From NCBI GenBank assembly GCA_900660155.1, contig CABFPE010000280.1, positions 286,330 to 350,329 on the forward strand: DNA of 64,000 nucleotides. Direction: 5' to 3'. Positions 35,305 through 47,317 of this stretch are shown piece by piece (within the stretch, counting starts at the first letter, position 1; every line of letters begins with the position of its first letter). The notes under the pieces are model-generated. The model saw nothing but the letters and a program-made list of their open reading frames with translations. It was not told the DNA's origin and made no database searches. The position numbers and the translations under genes were made by a program. This DNA is from Hofstenia miamia. Lineage: Eukaryota > Xenacoelomorpha > Acoela > Hofsteniidae.

Positions 35305-38230
35305 AATTGTTGTAATAATTCCATAATATTCAACAAAATCAAGTTTCCATTTATTAATTAAGTATTCATCTAGATAGGTAATTACTATTCTTTACCCGTT
35401 GTTGACAAAGGCTGATTTTAGCAATAATTCGTATTTTTGGAAAAACAATCAAATATACAGGATCACGGTTCAATGTTGTCATTTCATAATAATTTGGCCT
35501 TCCCATTCATACATCCGTGTGTACATAAAGTCTGGCATAAAAGTTATAGATAACGTGTTTTCTTTTAAGATTTAACATTTCTATTTCTCAAAAAACTGTT
35601 TCTGAAGCAACACTAAGAGATTTAACATACAAAATATTAAAAGTAATTTTTACATATTTTATGAAAAATTTGATACTACCCTAATAAAAATGAACGAAAT
35701 GATCCATAGGCCTAAAAATTCAGAAATATCAATCTTTCCTTACGAAGATAAAAATCGCCATTGTTGTGGTATACTTCGGTAAAATTTCATTTATCTTCGA
35801 AATTGTTATTCCAACTGTTATTAAGTAAACTATTAACTAAATGACGAATGGAAAATGCATATCTCATTACACTTGTGGACCCTGTACTGTTAATTTGCCA
35901 AATAAATTCTTAGCATTATATTATTTTTACAGTAAATATTCACTTCAAACTCTCTAAAATTGAATGTTATTAATTACAATTACATTTATTTTTTAAGAAA
36001 AAAAAATTCAACATTTTGGTTTTCACTTATCATTATTTAAGAGAAAATCTAAGAAAAGCACGACTTCACAGTTTATAATGTTTCCCAAGCAAATCCTAAT
36101 TCTTTCCGCTTACTTAGGATTAAAAGAACTATCTTCCAATAGTTTATAAATACTCCAATTTATAACTGCAATCGATTACCAAAGAATTAAAAACCATTGG
36201 AAAATTGTAAAAATTCATGAGGCAATGAAAACTTTTCATACTTAAGCAAAAAATCACATCAAGAAGATCTTTTTAAGACAGTAAATTTTATAACAGTGAT
36301 CATAAAATATATCTGGACTGTCCATTTAAATCTGCGCAGCATTATATATTTATTTCTTATCAATAACACCTTGTTGCTTCTCTATTTTCTTGACAATATT
36401 CTGTTAATTTATCACTGTATCATTGTTATAAAATTTTGCAGAATATTATTTTATATTCTTAATTTAATATAATTTTACTCATTTAAGTTATAATTTTCTT
36501 AAGTCAATTTATAAACCTAGTAACTCCTAAGGCTTATATGTAGGTTTTTGTATTCATTCTGTCATTTTGTATGAAATACTCAGTAACTTTAAAACCTTAA
36601 ATGATGCTTTGATTTTATTTTTGTGTGTTTTCTTTTGGCAACATTCTTCAAGAAAGCGATATTCATTAATTAGTAATTACCTAATTCAAAATTACCCTGT
36701 TCCTTAAGAACTTAGTGACTGTTTTCTTCTGTTGACTTCAAATATTTTGTTTATTATTTTTGTTAAGCTTGAGTTTATTTGCTTACTTTTAGGACTCCAA
36801 AGAAATTATTGAATAATGCAAAGTTTATGACTTAAATAAGTATAGGAAACATGTGTGCTACACGAAACAGTTTTTCATCTGATATTCAGTTTCCTAAGTC
36901 TTTTTGAGGACCGACCCTGTCTAACAAAACCTCGCTATCGTAAGCGCCTAATTACATTTTACACTAATTTCGTAGGACTATCCGACCTACGTGGGCCATA
37001 GATTGGATGGGGATGAAAAAATATTATTACGGGTTATGGGTATTGCTGAAAATTAATGAAGCTCAAGCAATACATTTTATTTAATCTTGCAAAATTGTAT
37101 ATTATTAAATTAATTCCCATTTATATTTTCAGTTTTTTGCAGCTTATATTCAACAAACCAATTTCGAAATTATATGTTATATTCTTCATAACAACCTCAA
37201 CCATTAATCTGCAAGCATCCAGTTAACGAACATTTTCAAAATTTTCTAGAATTTATCTCAAATAATATACACATACCTTTGATAAATGACAAGAGAAATT
37301 TACCTGTGACAAGAGAAATTTAATTTGTTATTGTTCTGAAAATGATGACAATATCCAGTGTTATTAGGAATGTAATGACATTTTTCAATTATTTTTAAAA
37401 TTCCCAAGAAATTCCTAATTTTACAAGTGAGTGTGGTAATCGAGTATAACCGTAAGGATGATGATGAAATTTCATACTTCTGTGAAAAATTTTGTAATGT
37501 AAAATTTAATAGTATTTATCAGTAAATCTGTTTTTAATAATTACCTAAATATTTTAACCATATCTAACTATTGAGCAGAATTTGTTCCGGATGCAAGTGT
37601 CAATTGACTTAGGCTGAATATCTGGGGTCCTAAATTACCCCCAAGCCGTCTTTACTTAGTATACAACAACATTTCTATGATTTTTAGGAAAAGTCAATCA
37701 ATAGCACAACGCTCATTTAAAACTTTCAAAACTGGTTAAAGTATTAAGAGCTCTGGCGTACGAAAAGTACTCCCATCCGTCTTTAACTGTTAAAATCGCA
37801 GATTCCACGTTGCAGGAAAAGCAATGATGCTCAATTCTACTTGTTGACAAATATTTTGGCTTAAACTCTTTATCAATATCTACGCTACAATTTTAGCATT
37901 TTATACAAATAATAAATTTTCATCAAAACAAATTCAGATAACTACTTTAGAACACTCCTAATGAATTTCCTTTATAAAGCAATTCTGTATTCCAGATACA
38001 TGGCGTCATTGTTGTGCCAGAGTGACATGCAATATGCACGTGTTACAAAATTATACTATTTTGAATTTTTACATAACTTACTCTAATGTTCACAAAGCTC
38101 AAAGTATTGCATGAAGTACTTATGGAATTCTCTGTGGATCAATAGAAGTATATAATAAAACATCCATCACATAGAATGCTCCTTGATGTACTTGGGTGCT
38201 TTACGAATTTCAGGGGCCTTAGTATTACGA
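35305..38230. other. Gene-free AT-rich DNA
   Basis: No exon, transposon end or RNA gene seen on either strand. A CCTACGTGGGCCATA word at 36980 resembles one at 20130 but the flanks differ. Confidence 0.4.
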
Positions 38231-38237
38231 ATGCTTT

Positions 38238-38541
38238 CCCAGTAAACATAGAACTGTTGTGACGATGTCGCTGAACGACATAATAACGGCACCAAAACGA
38301 CACTACAAAACAACGTCTTTTCACAATAAAACGACAGTTCAATAAAAATGCAGTTCTTAAAAAATTTATCTTCAAATTTTCATAATACTAAAATTATTCC
38401 TATTTTTAAATATTTTTTGCTAGACGGAATTATTCACCGCCACTAATCCGCACTATAAACGCCACTCAAACAATTCAACGCCTATTAAACGCCAATGCAC
38501 CACAAAAACGATGTCGTTACAACAGTTCTATGTTTACTGGG
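38238..38541. mobile_element. MITE with 28-bp inverted repeats, superfamily unclear
   Basis: A 304-bp element bounded by CCCAGTAAACATAGAACTGT and the following TGTGACGA on the left, mirrored at the right with a single difference in 28 positions. The interior carries many AACGAC/AACGCC words on both sides of an AT-rich centre. No coding capacity. The target duplication is not decided: TTT flanks both ends, which is too weak to assign a superfamily. Confidence 0.8.
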
Positions 38542-39077
38542 TTTATCTTTGTTTTCTATATTTAGTGATTATTTGAAGTAAAATGAAGAAATAATAGTCT
38601 GGCAAAATACAAATGCATAGAAACTGTAATTTAAATGTACGATGTAAATTTGAATTTTTCTAAGTTGGTTTTTGCAGTCTAAATTACACTATAATTGTGA
38701 AAACAACCGCACCAATTGTAAAATTGTCATAAAAAATTATTTTAAGCACAAGAAAATTGTAAAATGCAATTGTTTTGAAAATGGCCTTGTTTCTCCGAAA
38801 AGTGTCATAATGCAATTTGTTTTTAAATTCATTATCTAAAAAAGTACTTCACTTCTCTGATAGAGTGAAGTAGAGCATCTGAAGTTGACTTCATGTTACG
38901 AAATTCAAATTGTTTTATCTGTCAGAATATTTTTAAGGCATAAAAATTTATTTTCCGTTAAGGAGCAACTTTCTGTTATTTTAGAAAAAATTGATTGATA
39001 TATATTGGAGCGATACTGTCTATAACCCAAAGTACTATATTTTAATCAAAGAGAGTTGCAACAGGACAAATTCAAAT

Positions 39078-39464
39078 CAGACTTGTCAACGAGCCGAGCT
39101 TCTAACGAGTCTAGCCGATCCGAGCCGAGCTTGAGCACAGTATTTGATATAGAACGAGCCCAAAACGAGCCTATTTTAGGCAAAGCAAATTTATAGTTCT
39201 GCTTGTTAATTTGATTATGGAGATTTTTCTTATTTTTTGCAGTCAGTATGCCTTTCCTATAATCTTATTTAAGAAATGTTTATTAAATATTAGGAAGAGT
39301 TATGTAAAAAATTCTTTGAGCACAATATTTTTAAGAAAATACCGAGCTAAAACGAGCCTCATTCAAAGATTTTATGTGGCGAGCCGAACCGAGCCGAACT
39401 TACACAAAATTTTAGCAAGCCGAGCCGACCCGAGCTTGGAAATGTCGGCTGGTTGACAAGTCTA
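39078..39464 (+). mobile_element. Non-autonomous hAT element (GAGCC-rich MITE), copy 2
   Basis: A 387-bp element with ends CAGACTTGTCAACGAGCC and, on the - strand, TAGACTTGTCAACCAGCC. The 8-bp duplication ATTCAAAT is perfect (39070-39077, 39465-39472). Both subterminal regions carry repeated GAGCCGA words. Best-preserved of the three copies here. The 81-codon frame inside is fortuitous. Confidence 0.92.
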
Positions 39465-39472
39465 ATTCAAAT

Positions 39473-40408
39473 GCACTAAATTTAATACAATGATAATTAA
39501 TTTTAGTTCTTTTTTCTGACGATTAGAAAAAATTATTTGTTCTTCAATTATCCATTGCCACAAAATAATGTTTCTTAAAAATGTTAAGTACAAATATATC
39601 ATAAAAATCTATGGTAGAGTTCAACAAATATGTAACATCATGAAAACATTATTTAAGTATTTGATTCTAGACAGCTAATAATAAACTCATGTCCCCAAAA
39701 GTTGCAAATTACTATTTCTCTTTAGAGGGACTGACTAAGCACTGTCGTAGATTTAAATTTCTTTCTACAAATTAATCATTTTTAATTATAGTAACAAATG
39801 CTCACAATGCTATCGGATGATCAACTAACACTATCATTTACAAAGTCTTTAAGCATTACCTATACCCTTGTGGAAAAGTAATTTTAATTTCTTTTGTAAA
39901 ATTCTTATTTTCATTAATTAAGATACATCACAAATTCCAACCCATAAGACAGTTCATTGTATCAACGAGTTCTTTGTCTTAAAAACATCAAGTTTCTTCG
40001 AAAGTAAAATACAAAGTGTTCATAGTTGGAGTGAAGTAATCAATTGCGTGTTATATGAAATTTTATTCAATATTTTTGGAATTTTGCAAATTTCTTTATA
40101 TACTAGTTTACTGGGGATGAGCATAGTTGTTCGTGTAGGACCATCAATATTCATTCAATTACACAGTTTGAATGATTTCTTAGTTTTTCCAAGATAATAT
40201 CATATTTTGAAGATTCTAAACAAAACAATAAAAAATTTTGTTTTTTTTTACAAATTTGCTCATGTAATTGTGACTTTCGGTTGACTTTTATATTTTATAT
40301 AGTTGACTGTTAATTCACAACATTGCGAGAATATGACCCTGGTTACCGGGTTAGTGCTAATTAGTCATGCAAAGATACAAATAGGGGAAATTGTAGCATA
40401 TTGGCAAC
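39473..40408. other. Gene-free AT-rich DNA
   Basis: Nothing recognised. Confidence 0.45.
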
Positions 40409-40420
40409 TTCTAAATTAAA

Positions 40421-40422
<2 letters not shown>

Positions 40423-40470
<48 letters not shown>
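40423..40470. repeat. TA microsatellite
   Basis: About 24 TA units ending in CTCTCT, preceded by TTCTAAATTAAAGAA, a phrase repeated before the tract at 40637. Confidence 0.9.
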
Positions 40471-40474
<4 letters not shown>

Positions 40475-40634
40475 CTTTAATTATATGATCTTCCTTGAAG
40501 TTGTTTGCTAAGAAGCTTTGAAAGAAAGGAAACTCAATATTTCTAATAGATTTATTTCTGATAATTGCTAAAATTACTATCAAAAATAAAAAATTTGATG
40601 TTTGAAATGCTCAATATAGATNTTCTAAATTCAA

Positions 40635-40636
<2 letters not shown>

Positions 40637-40674
<38 letters not shown>
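40637..40674. repeat. TA microsatellite with duplicated flank
   Basis: About 19 TA units preceded by TTCTAAATTCAAGAA, differing by one base from the flank of the tract at 40423. An ambiguous base (N) is at 40622. Confidence 0.9.
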
Positions 40675-40676
<2 letters not shown>

Positions 40677-43635
40677 AATTTATTAATGGAAATAGTCACA
40701 ACACTTGCTGGCTTTATAGTTGAAGGATTCAACTCGTTCCATATCAGTGAAGTTAGAAATTTTATCAGGAACCGTTTCATAAAAAGGAATACTATTCAGC
40801 CCGTTTACGAATAGGTATTAAAGAGAGTAGCGGCAACAGTTATCCAATGAACCAGTGCATGATCTGAGATCATGGTATCTGAGGTGAAAACAAATTCGTA
40901 TTAATAAAGTTACCATAAAAATTTTCAATGGGGCATATTAAGCATTTCATACAAATTCATCTGCTATTCTAAATCTGCATATATAATTAATATGTATGTG
41001 AATACAAGTCGAATACTCAACTTGTAGGGCCAGCTTACACTTAATTATTTTTAAATTATTACACTTGTATTTGAAAGGGGCCTGAGTAGTTTCAGAGCTG
41101 CAAGCGGGTCGGTTTATAAATTTTTTATTAAGTTCTATAGTTGTGCTTTTCATAGGGTGTTGAAAAAATCAAGGCATTAATGACAGCAAATTAAGCCAAA
41201 GTATCTCTGCCGAGCATGTTACCATAATACTTCTACATGTCTGTAGATGTGGAGTAAAAAATAATAGTTCAAATTATAGTACAACAGCACACATTAATAT
41301 AAGCAGTAGTAAGGTTTCATTTAACAGACTTGATTTTGCCTTAGTGACGTGTACAATGAATGCCTCTGAGTAATGGAAATGACTAAAAAAAATGTAAAAA
41401 ATTATGCTTGGCAACAGAGGATTTCCCAAATTACTGCAATTTTCAGAGCAAAACTTCATCTCTTGAAATTTTTTTGCACAATGATTTTTTAACAAAACTG
41501 CATCGTATAAGGTTGTTTAAACGGAACTTTTTAAGCATGACCAAAATAACAATTCTAGTGCTGGACCGAAATTTACAAAATCATTTCAATTCGGGTTTTT
41601 TTTATTTATGGCCAAAGCCAAGGCGCATTGCTAAAACAATGCACAAAAAGGAAGTACAAAGGTAAGGTCCTTAAAACTTTCTGCATATGTATATTTACTT
41701 AGGTTTGAAACGATTTAAGTTTGTTCAATAAATATTCAGATTTTCTGCTTTACTTATTACTAATTTCCGTACAGTTTTTTCGATTTCAAACGGCTGAAAT
41801 TTACTTTCAATATCTCGGTTAGGCTCAGTTTCTTAAAATAGGAACCGCTTGCAACTCTGGTGTTTTCTAGTAACTGCTTGAAGGAAGGCCTCTAATAAAT
41901 TGTATTAAACAATGCCTCAAACTTTGAATGCCTCCGAAGAAAATATTTCTTTTTGACTTAGAACTTATAAGCGGCTAGAGTAGAAGGCAGGAAGATTAAC
42001 ACACCGCTTTCACTATAAACATAAATTGGGGACCATACAAAAGCGATAGGGTATAAGAAACGAATGAAAAATTTTGATTATGTTATAAAACCAAACAATA
42101 TTTGAAGCAAACATGTTTGTAAAAATGTATCAAATTACATTTGCTTTGAGGCTAATACTGGATTGGTCTTAGCAGTTTTTCTCTGCAATATAATCTTGAA
42201 TTCTGAAGATACACTTCGACATTAATGATTAAGGGTTTTCAATAATGCTTAAGCAAGCAGCATGTAACGCTATTCTCAGAAAAAGTAATGTACAGAAACT
42301 ATTTTCCAACATTGTGTCATCAATAGCAGTATTTATGTTCGTACAGTTTATATTAAAATTTTCAGTAGTAACTTAATAATTGAAACAAGGTTATTAAAAA
42401 ATTAAGTGCAAAACCAATTTTGTATTAATATCAGTTTTTAAACACTCAAATTGACTATATTCAATTGCGTGTTCAAAAATTGCACTCGCAATAAGAAATG
42501 TCTACAAAATTGATGCGTACTTGACATTGGCATTGCATGAGAAAAACATATTCAAATGCATTAAATTTCAAATTCATTCTCATTTAAAAATTAACTCAAA
42601 ACCACTTCAAGTTTACATTGAAAACATTCTTTTTAAAAATTTCTTAAAATGTTTTTCTATTTTTCGTCCTAAGAAGGATAAGTGTGTTGCGAAAAAATTT
42701 AGCTTTCACGAAACAAAATTTTCAAATAAATATCCAACTGTTACATTATTTGCTACCTTCATTGAGCAAAGATTAATCTCTACATCGGAAAACACTTTTT
42801 GCAAGTTATACAAATTATAACAATGATTAGAATCTAAATTTTGAGTTTAGCAATGTTACTGCGCCTACGATGTACTACTTGAAGGATTTGGCGTAGATTT
42901 CGACGAAATTTATGTAAATTGTTGGCAAATTGAATCAAAATAACGAATTTATTTATCGTTATAAGTCTTAAATTATGAAGCGTTTTTTAAAAAAATTGAA
43001 AAGTAGAAAAGCATTAAACAAAACGTATTTTACAGAATATATAAAAGCCACTTACAATTCTTCAAAAGAATTATGCGGTTTTAAAATAAATGAAACGGTA
43101 ACGAAATTATACTTGAGTACATATTACTGAAATTTTCCATTTACAGATATGTGGTATAAATTTTGCAAATGACATTATCTTTTCTCTGAATCATCCGATA
43201 CGTTGTCCCTACACTTAGAGATGGCAAGAATTTATTCTTTAGTTGTTTAATATCTGTATATTTTAAGTAGAATTCTTCTAACAGCAATTCTTAAATTTCC
43301 AAATTAGATCAACACAAATTTACTCAATTACAAAAATACAATTAAAAATTACAAAACTAAAAAATTTAAAAATCAGCAGCATAAACAGACAGAAGCAATG
43401 ATCATCTCTCTACTGAAGGGAAATTGTCAATGTACCTCTGGACAGAGCTTATGGAATAAGGAATTTGTTTGAGTCGATGAAAAATTTGCTTTTCCATCAG
43501 CAGGTTTTGGCACTTGATTGAATATAAGCTTGAGGCTGTTCTAACAATCTCAAGATACTAAAGAATACATTTCAAAATGCATATATAAAGAAGGATAAAT
43601 AATATGTGCATACATGTAGATACAAAATTTATCAC

Positions 43636-43638
<3 letters not shown>
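40675..43638. other. Gene-free AT-rich DNA
   Basis: Frames at 41274-41665 (both strands) and 42521-42820 are lysine/asparagine/phenylalanine-rich and without recognisable similarity; none has a convincing start context or splice sites. Confidence 0.4.

Positions 43639-43670
<32 letters not shown>
43639..43670. repeat. TA microsatellite
   Basis: About 16 TA units. Confidence 0.9.
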
Positions 43671-43674
<4 letters not shown>

Positions 43675-43923
43675 CTTCATATATAAAAATAAGATCGAAT
43701 CTGGCCTTATTTGCTAAAACAAATCTGTTCTTATAACTTTTGCAAAAGTAATATTACACAACAATAAAACAGCATTATAATTTTTTCAGATCTTGAGTGT
43801 GCATGACTGAACAATATTTTTTAGAGAAACAATTTAAAGCAATCACTGTATTATAAACACACTTTCAAAACACTAAATTTATACATATTATTGATTAGTG
43901 AATCGTAAAATATATGCAAAACA

Positions 43924-44933
43924 NNNNNNNNNNNNNNNNNNNNNNNNNNNNNNNNNNNNNNNNNNNNNNNNNNNNNNNNNNNNNNNNNNNNNNNNNNNNN
44001 NNNNNNNNNNNNNNNNNNNNNNNNNNNNNNNNNNNNNNNNNNNNNNNNNNNNNNNNNNNNNNNNNNNNNNNNNNNNNNNNNNNNNNNNNNNNNNNNNNNN
44101 NNNNNNNNNNNNNNNNNNNNNNNNNNNNNNNNNNNNNNNNNNNNNNNNNNNNNNNNNNNNNNNNNNNNNNNNNNNNNNNNNNNNNNNNNNNNNNNNNNNN
44201 NNNNNNNNNNNNNNNNNNNNNNNNNNNNNNNNNNNNNNNNNNNNNNNNNNNNNNNNNNNNNNNNNNNNNNNNNNNNNNNNNNNNNNNNNNNNNNNNNNNN
44301 NNNNNNNNNNNNNNNNNNNNNNNNNNNNNNNNNNNNNNNNNNNNNNNNNNNNNNNNNNNNNNNNNNNNNNNNNNNNNNNNNNNNNNNNNNNNNNNNNNNN
44401 NNNNNNNNNNNNNNNNNNNNNNNNNNNNNNNNNNNNNNNNNNNNNNNNNNNNNNNNNNNNNNNNNNNNNNNNNNNNNNNNNNNNNNNNNNNNNNNNNNNN
44501 NNNNNNNNNNNNNNNNNNNNNNNNNNNNNNNNNNNNNNNNNNNNNNNNNNNNNNNNNNNNNNNNNNNNNNNNNNNNNNNNNNNNNNNNNNNNNNNNNNNN
44601 NNNNNNNNNNNNNNNNNNNNNNNNNNNNNNNNNNNNNNNNNNNNNNNNNNNNNNNNNNNNNNNNNNNNNNNNNNNNNNNNNNNNNNNNNNNNNNNNNNNN
44701 NNNNNNNNNNNNNNNNNNNNNNNNNNNNNNNNNNNNNNNNNNNNNNNNNNNNNNNNNNNNNNNNNNNNNNNNNNNNNNNNNNNNNNNNNNNNNNNNNNNN
44801 NNNNNNNNNNNNNNNNNNNNNNNNNNNNNNNNNNNNNNNNNNNNNNNNNNNNNNNNNNNNNNNNNNNNNNNNNNNNNNNNNNNNNNNNNNNNNNNNNNNN
44901 NNNNNNNNNNNNNNNNNNNNNNNTATATATATA
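43924..44933. other. Assembly gap (N run)
   Basis: 1,010 consecutive N, followed directly by a TA tract at 44934, suggesting that a TA-rich repeat stopped the assembly. Content unknown. Confidence 0.99.
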
Positions 44934-45170
44934 TACATATATAAACCAGTGTAGAATACAAAACAAAGATATAGATGGGTTGGAAGCAATTATGGGGCAA
45001 AGTTGTAGTAGAAGCATATTCAATCTCTAAAGTTATAATGTACTTCGAAAACATTAACACGCTAATTAAAAATGTCCAATATATAATGTTTGCCCTATTG
45101 TAGGTCTACCTCTATAACCTAAGCTTCTGTGAGCCCACATATTATGTTCAATATAAAAACTGGGTGGATA

Positions 45171-45775
45171 CAGTCCCTGTGATAAGTATTGCAACACTCA
45201 TCTTCACAATTGATCACGCAACTATTAACACAATATCTTTGATTTTTAGTACTAGGCTCAAGCTTGGCATTCTGAATTCAAATTTCCATGTATTATTTTC
45301 ATCAGAAATTTAGTTTTCTTTCTATTCTCCTGTGAAGGCGCACCCTAAAAACTATCTCAATAAATATACATGTTATGTAAATTATAGTAAAAAAATCGAA
45401 TTTAGGGTGAAAGTTTTGCATAAAGCTATTGTATTGTTTCAAAAATATTACCACTCAAATTTTTCTAAAATCCCATTACATTGGTTGAATTTACATCAAA
45501 ATTAGTGATGTAATAGGATTTTCAAAAATTTACACTCTTAATAATTTAAACTCTAATTGAATGAATTCGTACACAAAATTTAAAATAAACTAAATTTTTG
45601 AAGCTGAATTCATTTTTCACTATTATTTACATAGCATGTATATTTATTGAGATAGTTTTTAGGGTGCATTTACAATGTCAAACTTGATACTAGTGCTAAA
45701 AATCAAAGATATTGTGTTAATCATTGCAAAAATAAATTGTGAAGATGAGTGTTGCAAAAATTATGATCGGAACTG
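45171..45775. mobile_element. Foldback (long inverted repeat) element with TA target sites
   Basis: The 605 bp form one imperfect palindrome: for example GCAACACTCATCTTCACAAT (45192 on) returns inverted at 45736-45756, ATCTCAATAAATATACATG returns inverted near 45640, and the centre is ATTACAT…ATGTAAT around 45477-45515. The ends CAGTCCC…GGAACTG are flanked by TA at 45169-45170 and 45776-45777, as expected of a Tc1/mariner-type insertion. No coding capacity. Arms of about 290 bp with small indels. A transcript through it would fold into a long hairpin. Confidence 0.85.
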
Positions 45776-45777
45776 TA

Positions 45778-47103
45778 AGGCTGAAGATAAAGTAAGCAAA
45801 TTGGAAGATTGAGAAAATGCGGACAAAGATTCATGGTGTGAGTGAGTTAGGGTGGGAAAAAATCATTTCTCCTTTCCACCTTTTCCATATCAATTGCTAA
45901 AATCAATGTTAAAATTCCAAAAATTTAATAGTTGTTTTGATAAGATAAAGTTAATTGAAATTAAATTATAAGTCAACGTTTTTGTAAAAAATTTTCTTTA
46001 CTGAGTAAAAATATTGTAAAAAATAAATATTCCTCATTTAATGGCACATTCTAAAGAGTTAATGAATTGAATATAATTAATACTTGGAAATTATAAAATC
46101 AATACTCAGTTGTGCATGGAATAGGGATCGAATTTAATGACTTACAATTGATACCTTGCATGAATACCGGATACTTGCTAATTGAATTTCTTAAGCAATT
46201 GGGATGGAAAGAGCTATTAAATATTTTTATAATGTATCCAATCAAAATTAGCAAAGCTTGGGATACTAAAACACCCATTTGTTTTTACCAAAATCGTGAT
46301 GAAAACAGAGGAACAACGGATATTTTGAAATCACAGTCGTTTTCATATTTGTACTTTTAATATTTAAAAATCGTCATTTAACTGATCTATGTTACCATTA
46401 TATATCCCTTAACTACTATCCCAAAAAAACATGTTATGGCTAGCATAAAATTACTGTAGCGTATATATTGATGACTTTGTTATAACAAGCAAAACCAAAA
46501 GCGTTAAATAATTTGCAATCCTGTATTAAATATTATTTGAATGTTTCTTCGAAAAGCCATTCATTAATAGCAATACAATTCGCTTAGAAACTTTGATTCC
46601 CACTATTTTTTTTTGCCACTACTCAAACATTGTACCTACCAGAAAATATTTTTTTCAGTTTATTCGTGCAAAAATTAGTTGAGTAACATTAGTATAAATA
46701 ACATTAAATTTCATGCCTATTTATATCGAAACAACTGATTACCTGAAATACTTCGTTCTGAGAATTGAGATGTAATGATAACGTATATAAATAGGTGCAG
46801 AAATCTGAATTCTGAATAAAGGAAGCTCCATACCTAAAATTAAAATTCATAAGATTAAAAATATTTTTTGGATAAGATACAAAAACTCTTACACTTGTAA
46901 AAGTTTTTTGAAATTTCTGAGAAAGAAATTCTTGAATGAAACACAATTTGCACAGGGATATTCACAAGATCCTATCAACGATGCATAGGACTGCTTCACC
47001 GTGAACTTTCTCTCACCGGCTAACATGGACTGCTGGAATCTAAATGTCAAGAACGTTACCATCAAATAATTGTTGGAAGACATGAGCGTAATATATTTAT
47101 AAG
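45778..47103. other. Gene-free DNA 3' of the M1-like gene
   Basis: A + strand frame of 82 codons (46112-46360) and - strand frames at 46704-47083 show no recognisable similarity; part may be the 3' UTR of the M1-like gene. Confidence 0.4.
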
Positions 47104-47317
47104 CTAAACAATTTGTTGAAGAAGAAAATATTTAAACCTGCTGGGTGAATTAATACAGTGCTCGCAAAAGGATAAAGTTTTGATGAGAATTAACATTAAT
47201 TCTTCATTTTTTATTTTTTCTAAGTGATCAGCTAAATCTTCAGTGGCAGAGAAAGAAAAGAACTGCAGAAATTTACTGAAGATCTCTTCTTTTGAATCAC
47301 TGCTCAAGTTGAGGTTT
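47104..47317 (-). CDS. M1-like gene, last coding exon
   Basis: Starts after the acceptor CATTTAG and ends at TAG. NLNLSSDSKEEIFSKFLQFF followed by SFSATEDLADHLEKIKN corresponds to the SFSNLIQAV…RFSTEYELQQLEQFKK segment of aminopeptidase N, and CINSPSRFKYFLLQQIV to the C-terminal NIKW…VLQWF helix. Confidence 0.6.

Noticed and set aside
20130-36990. CCTACGTAGGCCATA near 20130 and CCTACGTGGGCCATA near 36980 as a shared element
   Set aside because: Only about 15 bp match; the flanks do not align.
42521-42820. 99-codon + strand ORF
   Set aside because: Starts at TTG, Lys/Phe-rich, no homologous motif or splice sites.
43851-45060. Long ORFs across the N run
   Set aside because: Artefacts of translating unknown bases.
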